This document shows positions 58,384 through 64,000 of a DNA stretch of 64,000 nt, piece by piece. Source of the stretch: Chitinophaga jiangningensis (lineage in GTDB: Bacteria > Bacteroidota > Bacteroidia > Chitinophagales > Chitinophagaceae); assembly GCF_900142605.1 (NCBI RefSeq), contig NZ_FRBL01000002.1, positions 372,001 to 436,000 on the forward strand, written 5' to 3'. The first letter of the stretch is position 1. Every line of letters begins with the position of its first letter. Below the pieces are notes generated by a model. The model searched no databases, was not told the DNA's origin, and saw only the letters and a list, made by a program, of their open reading frames with translations. A program made the translations under genes and the position numbers.

Positions 58384-58839
58384 ATGAAATACATCCGTAT
58401 CATATTAGCAATTTTCATTACATGTGGTATCTTCTCTTCCTGCGAAAAAAATAAAGATCTCCAGTTTGTCAGAGTGGCCGGATTCAGTTTGGGTGAGCTC
58501 GGTATGTCCAAAAGTATCGTGAACATGACGCTGGCCTATTACAACCCGAACAATTATCGCCTGCAACTGAAAGATGCAGACTTCGATCTTTTTATAGACG
58601 ATACCGAAGTGGGCCATTCCATCCAGGATACCATTATTAATATCCCTGCCCGTGATACTTTTTATTTTCCGGTGAAACTGGAAGTAAATATGGGTAACGT
58701 ATTTAAAAATGCATTTAGCGCATTCAGCAATAAAGAAGTGACCATCAAGGCAACGGGTAAGTGTAAAGTTGGAAAAGGTGGGGTGTATCTTCCGTTTCCG
58801 ATAAAATGCGAGACCAAGCAGGCGCTGAAGTTCTTTTAA
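58384..58839 (+). CDS. LEA14/WHy-type lipoprotein
   Basis: 151 residues. The signal ends in a lipobox (FSSC), so it is a lipoprotein. The mature part is a single LEA type 2 (WHy) beta-sandwich: LAYYNPNNYRLQLKDADFDL and DTFYFPVKLEVNMG are the family patterns (NPN....L..A.F.L...). WHy proteins in bacteria are linked to desiccation or stress tolerance by inference from plants; the bacterial role is not settled. It has its own promoter. Confidence 0.8.
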   Translation: MKYIRIILAIFITCGIFSSCEKNKDLQFVRVAGFSLGELGMSKSIVNMTLAYYNPNNYRLQLKDADFDLFIDDTEVGHSIQDTIINIPARDTFYFPVKLEVNMGNVFKNAFSAFSNKEVTIKATGKCKVGKGGVYLPFPIKCETKQALKFF

Positions 58840-58848
58840 TTTGGTTTC

Positions 58849-58915
58849 GGTTTTAACCCGCTGCCTTCGGCAGCGGGTTAAAACCGGGAAGGGCGGGCCC
58901 GGGCCCGCCCTTCCC
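58849..58915. repeat. Paired perfect hairpins (REP-like), copy 2
   Basis: First, 17-base arms GGTTTTAACCCGCTGCC and GGCAGCGGGTTAAAACC around TTC (58849-58885). Directly after it comes a 30-bp perfect palindrome, with left half GGGAAGGGCGGGCCC (58886-58900) and its mirror to 58915. The order (TTC-loop stem, then GGG-A-GGGC dyad, then CCCAC/CAGC) is the same as on the minus strand at 24954-25003. It follows the LEA gene, where it could also stabilise the transcript. Confidence 0.65.
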
Positions 58916-59045
58916 CACAGCCAGGTACTATTTACATAAGTCCGGAAATACAGAAACATCCATGATGAAAGCACCTCAACGAGTATTCGCGCTTCCATCA
59001 ATAAAACCAAAAACACGCTCACATTTGAAGAGTCCTCTGAGCCTT

Positions 59046-59570
59046 TTAACTAAGTAACCGCACCATACTCATCAAATGCCGGCTTTCCTCCAGCGTCTTC
59101 ACCGGTGATAACCCGATTTCCTTTCTCAATTCGTTTATAGCTCCGAGGTCAGGCGGCACTGTTCCCCTGGTTTTATACTGCCATGCCACTGCCGTTTTCA
59201 GCACGCCGGCCTTTACACGTATGCAATGTGCTGCATACCGGCCCGGATGCAGGTGTATATACTGCTCCCGTTCGCTGTAACGCAATACCCATAAGGAACC
59301 ATCCGATAATATCACCTCACGGAAACCACCGTTGTCAGCCACCCACTGCACAAAGGCCGATTTCTCCTGCACTTGCTCCCGTTCCAGTGCGGCCATAATA
59401 TCTCCCAAAATAACAGGAACAGACAGCTCACCACAATATAGGTCCATCTGGGAAGCACCCAGGGTAAGCAGCGCAGCAGTAAATTCGTCGGGAGTAGCGG
59501 TACGGATAAAATCCTGCAACCAGGAAAGATGATGCTTTAAGGCGTTGAAGAGAATCGGATAGTAAGGCAT
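59046..59570 (-). CDS. Conserved hypothetical protein
   Basis: 174 residues, cytoplasmic, no signal or membrane helix. Helical N-terminus (LFNALKHHLSWLQDFIRTA), a mixed middle (LGASQMDLYCGELSVP, and SDGSLWVLRYSEREQYIHLH with PGRY), and an end in EELRKEIGLSPVKTLEESRH-like sequence. I do not recognise the family. Adjacent is the HMA-type gene on the same strand after a terminator (59583-59602), so it is probably transcribed separately. Confidence 0.45.
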   Translation of the reverse strand: MPYYPILFNALKHHLSWLQDFIRTATPDEFTAALLTLGASQMDLYCGELSVPVILGDIMAALEREQVQEKSAFVQWVADNGGFREVILSDGSLWVLRYSEREQYIHLHPGRYAAHCIRVKAGVLKTAVAWQYKTRGTVPPDLGAINELRKEIGLSPVKTLEESRHLMSMVRLLS

Positions 59571-59582
59571 GACATAAAAAAA

Positions 59583-59602
59583 GCCAGTCTGGTCGGACTG
59601 GC
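59583..59602 (-). terminator. Intrinsic terminator after the HMA gene
   Basis: Arms GCCAGTC and GACTGGC with a TGGTCG loop, followed on the minus strand by TTTTTTTA. Confidence 0.85.
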
Positions 59603-59615
59603 TCTGTATCTACAT

Positions 59616-59990
59616 TTAATGTTTCTTATCTGGCATTCCACCCCCATCTTCCGGCTTTTTGCAGCAGAGCGGCAGGCGCTGGTAAGATTCGTCGTTGGCG
59701 GTAACATTGTCCGCATCATATCCACAGTTTGCAATGGCAGTCTTGATGTTTTCAACGTTGGTACGATCGGTCCAGTATTTAACCGTCGTTACATGTTTTT
59801 TGACATCCACTTTGGATGTTTCTACACCCTCTTCTCTGGACAGGTATTTTTCAATACGGTTTTTGCAGGATTCACACTGAACAGTTGGCGTAGCTATCTT
59901 AACGGTAGCCAGTGATTTCTGTTTCTGCTGGGCAGACGCAATACCGAAAGTGGTCAGCATCAGCACCAGTACTAATTTTAAGGTACGCAT
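59616..59990 (-). CDS. Secreted heavy-metal-associated (HMA) domain protein
   Basis: 124 residues from the ATG at 59990; a longer frame to 60047 has no support because this ATG opens a signal peptide (MRTLKLVLVLMLTTFGIASA, cut before QQKQ). The mature protein is one HMA domain with the metal loop TVQCESCKNRIEKYL (Cys39, Cys42) and the pattern VDVKKHVTTVKYWTD. A Cys pair in the tail (PLCCKK) may add another site. A periplasmic copper or zinc carrier is likely; the partner transporter is not in this window. Confidence 0.83.
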   Translation of the reverse strand: MRTLKLVLVLMLTTFGIASAQQKQKSLATVKIATPTVQCESCKNRIEKYLSREEGVETSKVDVKKHVTTVKYWTDRTNVENIKTAIANCGYDADNVTANDESYQRLPLCCKKPEDGGGMPDKKH

Positions 59991-60129
59991 AGTTTTCTTT
60001 TTACAGATCCAATATACTGATTTTCCACTATACATATGGATAGCCATTTGTTAAAATCAGACGCAAAACCCAGGGTTTTGCAATGGAATAGTCCGCGCTT
60101 CGTGCGGCATGTCCTTTAAGATTACGTAG

Positions 60130-60765
60130 CTATTTACCCCAGGTATCCGGAGAAGTTCTCCAGGCCTGCAGGGTAGCGATTTCATCTGCATTTACGATAC
60201 CCTTTTCTTCTGCCAGGGCGATCATGGCGTTGTAGTTGCTCAAGGAATGGAATGGTACGCCGGCAGTTTCGAAAGCTTTGACCGCCACATCAAACCCATA
60301 GTTGAAGATAGACACCATGCCAATCACTTCCCCACCAGCGGCACGGATAGCCTGTACAGCTTCCAGACTGCTTTTACCGGTAGAAATCAGGTCCTCTACT
60401 ACCACCACCTGCTGCCCCGGCTGCAGTACACCTTCAATCTGGTTGCCCATGCCATGTTCTTTCGGCTTGGAACGCACATATATGAATGGCAGCTTCAGCT
60501 GATCAGCCACCAGTGCGCCATGCGGGATACCCGCAGTAGCTACACCCGCAATTACGGCTGCATCCGGAAATGTTTCAAATACCACATTGCACAACTCGGA
60601 TTTGATATAGTCGCGCACATACGGATAAGAAAGAATCTTTCTGTTATCACAGTAGATCGGAGATTTCCAGCCGGAAGCCCATGTAAAAGGCTGCGCCGGA
60701 CTCAGCTTAACTGCCTGCACCTGCAGCAGTTTTTCTGCAACTTGTTTTTCGCTTACTTTAGTCAT
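60130..60765 (-). CDS. pyrE: Orotate phosphoribosyltransferase
   Basis: 211 residues. The PRPP-binding motif VVVVEDLISTGKSSLEAVQA is intact, and the catalytic loop region has YVRSKPKEHGMGNQIEG with the conserved Lys and His. It also has VAGVATAGIPHGALVADQL. The enzyme makes OMP from orotate and PRPP in pyrimidine synthesis. It is divergent from a NUDIX gene. Confidence 0.96.
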   Translation of the reverse strand: MTKVSEKQVAEKLLQVQAVKLSPAQPFTWASGWKSPIYCDNRKILSYPYVRDYIKSELCNVVFETFPDAAVIAGVATAGIPHGALVADQLKLPFIYVRSKPKEHGMGNQIEGVLQPGQQVVVVEDLISTGKSSLEAVQAIRAAGGEVIGMVSIFNYGFDVAVKAFETAGVPFHSLSNYNAMIALAEEKGIVNADEIATLQAWRTSPDTWGK

Positions 60766-60828
60766 ACAAGCGCCAAAATTATTGATTTAATTTCTAATTA
60801 GAATGTCTTCCAAATAATTCATCCGTAT

Positions 60829-60836
60829 TACTTTTG
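60829..60836 (+). promoter_or_regulatory. Predicted -7 element of the NUDIX gene
   Basis: TACTTTTG fits TAnnTTTG. It ends 5 bp before the ATG at 60842, so transcription should start at or next to the start codon, giving a leaderless message. No TTG at the -33 distance was found. Confidence 0.5.
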
Positions 60837-60841
60837 CATTC

Positions 60842-61486
60842 ATGACCACAAACATCAATATATATCTGAACGAACGCCCGCTCCTGCTTAGTGCGGACCG
60901 CGCATCCATTCCTGCCGGCTTTGAAGATGCCGTTGTATACGAAGATCCTAACACCGAAACAATAGAACAGGTTTTACTGGAACTGGAAGAAGGCGATCGC
61001 CAGTCAGCTGTTTTTATCCGGGAAGATGTTAAGCAACTGCTGAAAAAAGTTTCCCTGCACTTTACCGTACTGGTGGCGGCAGGCGGCCTGGTAACCAATG
61101 AAGACAAAGAAGTGCTGATGATGTTCCGCCGTGGCAAATGGGACCTGCCTAAAGGCAAACAGGACCCGGGCGAAGACCTGGAAACCTGCGCCCTCCGCGA
61201 GGTGGCAGAGGAAACCGGCTTACACAATATTAAACTCACGGGTAAGATCACGGAAACTTTCCACTACTACCCGATGAAAAATAAAAAGGTGCTGAAGCAC
61301 ACCTACTGGTACCGTATGGAATTTACCGGTACCGAACTTACCGTTCCGCAAATTGAAGAAGACATCCTGGATATCCAGTGGGTAAAGCCGCATAACGTAG
61401 AAAAGTACCTGCAGTTTTCCTATGAAAATATCAGGGAGGTGTTTAACGTGGCGAAATTAATGACCAAATCCACCACCGGATTTTAA
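60842..61486 (+). CDS. NUDIX hydrolase with N-terminal extra domain
   Basis: 214 residues. The NUDIX box GX5EX7REUXEEXGU is complete in GKQDPGEDLETCALREVAEETGL (read in fragments: GKQDPGEDLETC, ALREVAEETGL). The first 70 residues (TTNINIYLNERPLLLSADRA) are an extra beta/alpha domain found in Bacteroidota relatives. The C-terminal part has KVLKHTYWYRMEFTG. Substrate unknown, perhaps a nucleotide sugar or ADP-ribose; divergent from pyrE. The hairpin 61489-61525 ends it. Confidence 0.85.
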   Translation: MTTNINIYLNERPLLLSADRASIPAGFEDAVVYEDPNTETIEQVLLELEEGDRQSAVFIREDVKQLLKKVSLHFTVLVAAGGLVTNEDKEVLMMFRRGKWDLPKGKQDPGEDLETCALREVAEETGLHNIKLTGKITETFHYYPMKNKKVLKHTYWYRMEFTGTELTVPQIEEDILDIQWVKPHNVEKYLQFSYENIREVFNVAKLMTKSTTGF

Positions 61487-61488
61487 AT

Positions 61489-61525
61489 AATAAACCTCAT
61501 GGAACTGCGCTCCATGAGGTTTATT
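61489..61525. terminator. Bidirectional terminator between NUDIX and thioesterase genes
   Basis: Arms AATAAACCTCATGGA and TCCATGAGGTTTATT around ACTGCGC. Serves both convergent genes. Confidence 0.88.
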
Positions 61526-61551
61526 CTATTCTGCTGCCATGGCAGCAGCAT

Positions 61552-61983
61552 CTATTTTTTAGCAAGTATCGCTACGGTTAGCCGGCTCACACATACGAGG
61601 CGGTGCTCATCATCCGTAATGCGAATATCCCAAACATGGCTGGTAGCTCCCATATGCAAGGGCTTTGCAAAGGCATGCACATATCCGCTTCTGACGCCAC
61701 GTATATGGTTGGCGTTAATTTCCATACCCACACAAATTGATTTCGCCGGGTCAATGATCAGTCCGGACCCTACGCTGCCAATTGTTTCGGCTAGTGCTGC
61801 AGAGGCGCCGCCATGCAATAACCCGTACGGCTGTACGGTGCGCTGGTCTACCGGCATCATCATTCGCAGGTAATCGGGACCGATTTCGGTGAACTCCATG
61901 CCCAGGCAGGCAGCCATGGTGCTTGTACCCATTTCATTTAACTGGTCCAGGGATACATTCAGGGAATGCCAGATCGCTTTCAT
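61552..61983 (-). CDS. PaaI/YbgC-like hotdog thioesterase
   Basis: 143 residues from the ATG at 61981-61983. A single hotdog domain with YGLLHGGASAALAETIGSVG, where HGG and the following Glu form the active site of PaaI-like thioesterases. The middle has the substrate helix and strands ICVGMEINANHIRGVRSG and VWDIRITDDEHRLVCVSRLT. It probably hydrolyses acyl-CoA or aromatic acyl-CoA, as in menaquinone (DHNA-CoA) or phenylacetate pathways. It follows coaD by 11 bp and likely shares its transcript. Confidence 0.87.
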   Translation of the reverse strand: MKAIWHSLNVSLDQLNEMGTSTMAACLGMEFTEIGPDYLRMMMPVDQRTVQPYGLLHGGASAALAETIGSVGSGLIIDPAKSICVGMEINANHIRGVRSGYVHAFAKPLHMGATSHVWDIRITDDEHRLVCVSRLTVAILAKK

Positions 61984-61994
61984 ATACAATCAGT

Positions 61995-62471
61995 TTATTT
62001 TTTCAGACGGTTCATACCTTCTAATACAGCCGGGGGCACAAAAGCGTTCACTGCGCCGCCATGCCTGTAAATATCCCGCACCAGCGTGGAGGCGATGCTG
62101 GCATACAAGGGAGAGCAGCTGAGGAAGAACGTTTCTATGGACGGGTCTATGGTACGGTTCACGTCTGCAATGGCCTTCTCATACTCGAAATCGCCCACGC
62201 CACGAATGCCCCGCAGTATAAACCGGGCTTTTATCTCTCTGCAAAAATCAATGGTAAGCCCCTGATAGGACGCCACTTCCACCCTGGAATCATTTTTATA
62301 ATGTTCCCGGATCCACTGCATTCTTTCTTCCAGCGGAAACATGGGCTGCTTATTGCTGTTGTAGCCAATGCCGATCACCAGCTTATCGAAGAGGTCCAGG
62401 GCACGGTCGATCACATCAGTATGACCGTAAGTGATGGGATCAAAAGTGCCGGGGAAAAGACAAATCTTCAT
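61995..62471 (-). CDS. coaD: Phosphopantetheine adenylyltransferase
   Basis: 158 residues. The nucleotidyltransferase motif GTFDPITYGHTDVIDRAL (the HxGH-like site), ILRGIRGVGDFEYEKAIAD and SIASTLVRDI match CoaD. The enzyme makes dephospho-CoA from phosphopantetheine and ATP, the penultimate step of CoA synthesis. It is in a unit DUF3822-rsmD-coaD-thioesterase, with 30 bp and 11 bp gaps, as usual in Bacteroidota. Confidence 0.96.
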   Translation of the reverse strand: MKICLFPGTFDPITYGHTDVIDRALDLFDKLVIGIGYNSNKQPMFPLEERMQWIREHYKNDSRVEVASYQGLTIDFCREIKARFILRGIRGVGDFEYEKAIADVNRTIDPSIETFFLSCSPLYASIASTLVRDIYRHGGAVNAFVPPAVLEGMNRLKK

Positions 62472-62501
62472 ATGGGTTTTATTTGAAAAGTTCCGCCGGT
62501 A

Positions 62502-63056
62502 CTAGCGTTTGAGCTCCTCCCGGTTGATAAACACCGAGAAGATGGTAGCGCCGTAATTCCTTTCTGTGCGGAAGTATGAATATTTACTGAAGTTGTTATG
62601 ATTGGTATGCTCAATCACGAGCCAGCCTTCGGGCTTTAGCAGCTGCTTCTCGAAAACCACCAGGGGCAGCTTATCCAGCGTATCCATGGCATACGGTGGA
62701 TCAGCGAAGATGAAATCGAACTGCTCCGTACACTGCTGCAGGTACTTGAATACATCCATTTTCACCACTTTGAGTGTGGTAATGTCCAGTCCCCGCGCTG
62801 TTTTACTGATATATTCGGCCATAGACGGATCTTTTTCCACTACGGTCATATCAGTAGCCCCTCTGCTGGCCAGCTCATAGCTGATACTGCCGGTACCGCC
62901 AAACAGGTCCAGGGTTTTTAAAGTCGAAATATCCAGGTTATTTTCGATGATATTAAACAAGCCGCCTTTGGCAATATCTGTAGTAGGCCTGGTATTAGGC
63001 ATTTTTGCCGGTGGCTGAAATCTCCTGCCCCCACTCGCTCCTCCGATTATACGCAT
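62502..63056 (-). CDS. rsmD: 16S rRNA (guanine966-N2)-methyltransferase RsmD
   Basis: 184 residues. MRIIGGASGGRRFQPPAKMP at the start, ARPTTDIAKGGLFNII-type segment (TRPTTDIAKGGLFNII), the SAM site LDLFGGTGSISYELASRGA and the catalytic DFIFADPPYAM motif are all intact. It methylates G966 of 16S rRNA. The start overlaps the DUF3822 gene by 10 bp, so they are translationally coupled. Confidence 0.95.
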   Translation of the reverse strand: MRIIGGASGGRRFQPPAKMPNTRPTTDIAKGGLFNIIENNLDISTLKTLDLFGGTGSISYELASRGATDMTVVEKDPSMAEYISKTARGLDITTLKVVKMDVFKYLQQCTEQFDFIFADPPYAMDTLDKLPLVVFEKQLLKPEGWLVIEHTNHNNFSKYSYFRTERNYGATIFSVFINREELKR

Positions 63057-63922
63057 AATGCTAACGCATACAAATTATGAAAATAATATCCCGGTATTTC
63101 CTGCATTTTGCTGATGTAGGAAAATCCCGGTAGTCGCTGTGCCCATTCCAGGTTAGGTATGAACTTATACATTTCCTGGTATACGGCGTTGTCCTTCACT
63201 AAAGCGCCGGACAGTTTCACTTTTACCTCTTTTTCATCCATTCCCAGCAGCCGAAGGGTGTTGACCACAGTATATACCACATCCAGTCCGCTCTGGTATT
63301 CCGCTTCCTGGTGGATGAGCAGTTTACCTGCTTTATAGATCGTGATGGTTATGGCATTACGTTGAACTTCTACAAAGGCTATTCCTTTTTCATTGTTGAA
63401 ATCGAAGTCCATGGGATAAGCCAGCAGCAGCGCGGAGCTGGCATGTATCACGAGGTCGGAGGAAAACTCTTTTCTCAGGAACCCTACCAGGTCTTTATCC
63501 AGGCTGTATACATTCACGAATGGCTGGCCGTATATCAGGTCCGACAGTACGGCTTCCTGGACTTTTTCCGGTTGCACCAGGTGCAGGTAGTCCTTTTTCA
63601 GGCCGGCGTTAAAATACTGCTGTGGCACCAGTACGCCGCTACCCGTATCGAAGGCCAGCAATACAGAACGGAATGCAGTAAACAAGAGTTTATCGACCTC
63701 AAATACTTCTTCGATCATTTCCAGGTCCGCCAGTGCTATTTTCTGGGGCTGAAAATGATACGACTTCAATGCCAGGAATTTCTTTGCAACAGGCTCATAC
63801 ACCACATAGCTGAAAGTGCCGCTGCCCACCAGCACCAGGAGGTGGCAGGCGGTAAGGTCGGTTTCCAGCAGCGTTTCATCGTCTACTGTAAATGCAGGAT
63901 GGATGTTATAGGCCACAGGCAT
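63047..63922 (-). CDS. DUF3822 family protein
   Basis: 291 residues, soluble. The sequence has strands and helices of an actin/FtsA-like core with FSYVVYEPVAKKFLALKSYH near the start, and later IAFVEVQRNAITITIYKAGK and GLDVVYTVVNTLRLLG. The family is restricted to Bacteroidota and is nearly always beside rsmD and coaD, as here. No function is established; the fold suggests nucleotide binding, and a role in ribosome or envelope work is speculation. Confidence 0.78.
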   Translation of the reverse strand: MPVAYNIHPAFTVDDETLLETDLTACHLLVLVGSGTFSYVVYEPVAKKFLALKSYHFQPQKIALADLEMIEEVFEVDKLLFTAFRSVLLAFDTGSGVLVPQQYFNAGLKKDYLHLVQPEKVQEAVLSDLIYGQPFVNVYSLDKDLVGFLRKEFSSDLVIHASSALLLAYPMDFDFNNEKGIAFVEVQRNAITITIYKAGKLLIHQEAEYQSGLDVVYTVVNTLRLLGMDEKEVKVKLSGALVKDNAVYQEMYKFIPNLEWAQRLPGFSYISKMQEIPGYYFHNLYALALCV

Positions 63923-63984
63923 ATTATAGAGTTCAAATGAATTACAATAATAAACTTTTTACTTTAATTGCCTTGCAGGAAGTA

Positions 63985-63992
63985 TATCTTTG
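63985..63992 (+). promoter_or_regulatory. Predicted -7 element at the right edge
   Basis: TATCTTTG fits the TAnnTTTG consensus and points right, toward a gene beyond the window. It lies in the spacer opposite the DUF3822 start. No TTG at the usual distance. Confidence 0.35.
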
Positions 63993-64000
63993 CCTGCATC

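Noticed and set aside
1..64000. CRISPR array, prophage or intact insertion sequence
   Set aside because: No regularly spaced repeats, phage structural genes or transposase motifs were seen; the T6SS wedge proteins resemble phage baseplate only by common ancestry.

Overview
The window is a chromosomal stretch from a Bacteroidota bacterium, most likely a Chitinophaga-like member of the Chitinophagaceae. This rests on the phylum-specific type VI secretion genes (subtype iii: TssN, TssO, TssP, TssR), a SusC/TonB-type receptor paired with a DUF4249 lipoprotein, type B ribosomal protein L31, DUF3822 next to rsmD and coaD, and repeated TAnnTTTG (-7) promoter elements typical of the phylum. The genus is inferred from gene style, not from a database match. 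No rRNA, CRISPR array, phage or intact transposon was seen. One tRNA is present.

Left end (1-7912): part of a T6SSiii locus in four transcription units: tssO-tssO-tssP-tssR (minus, tssR cut by the window edge), tssE-tssF (plus), tssN-tssK (minus) and tssG (plus). It covers baseplate (TssE, F, G, K) and the Bacteroidota-specific membrane complex (TssN, O, P, R). Sheath, tube, ClpV, VgrG and TssQ are not in this window. A PP2C-like phosphatase and a decayed YefM-like antitoxin follow, then tRNA-Arg.

9.2-25.7 kb: housekeeping and envelope genes: ung, plsC, an LptD-like outer-membrane protein, a cell-wall amidase, an MCE/MlaD-type lipid-transport protein, an OstA/LptA-like protein, nhaA, a small outer-membrane protein, an alpha/beta hydrolase lipoprotein, nnrD/E, hppA and an NAD(P)-binding oxidoreductase. 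25.8-35.5 kb: regulation and surface functions: an AraC regulator next to a 70-residue HMA-like protein, a TonB-dependent receptor with a DUF4249 lipoprotein, a sterol-desaturase-like hydroxylase, a BlaI/M56 signalling pair with two well-formed operators, and a secreted C1 peptidase.

35.7-51.7 kb: acyP, a 2H-phosphoesterase-like protein, tpiA, a GlmU-like nucleotidyltransferase, L31B, a YajQ protein, an ECF sigma / putative anti-sigma / two head-GIN-type surface protein operon, a large outer-membrane beta-barrel receptor, a DUF2167 protein, a hemerythrin, lgt, a bacilliredoxin, an Hsp20 and an orphan membrane protein. 51.9-55.5 kb: a candidate small RNA and an unusual fatty-acid-type trio (acyl-CoA dehydrogenase-like protein lacking the usual catalytic Glu, KAS III, hotdog protein), the best candidate here for an undescribed pathway. 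55.7-64 kb: arginine decarboxylase, WbqC, an LEA-type lipoprotein, an HMA protein, pyrE, a NUDIX hydrolase, a thioesterase, coaD, rsmD and DUF3822.

Two intergenic regions (24.95 and 58.85 kb) carry the same kind of paired perfect hairpins in opposite orientation, and a third (35.56-35.68 kb) has three hairpins in a row. These look like REP-type repeats. All calls come from reading motifs and gene order; no searches were run.
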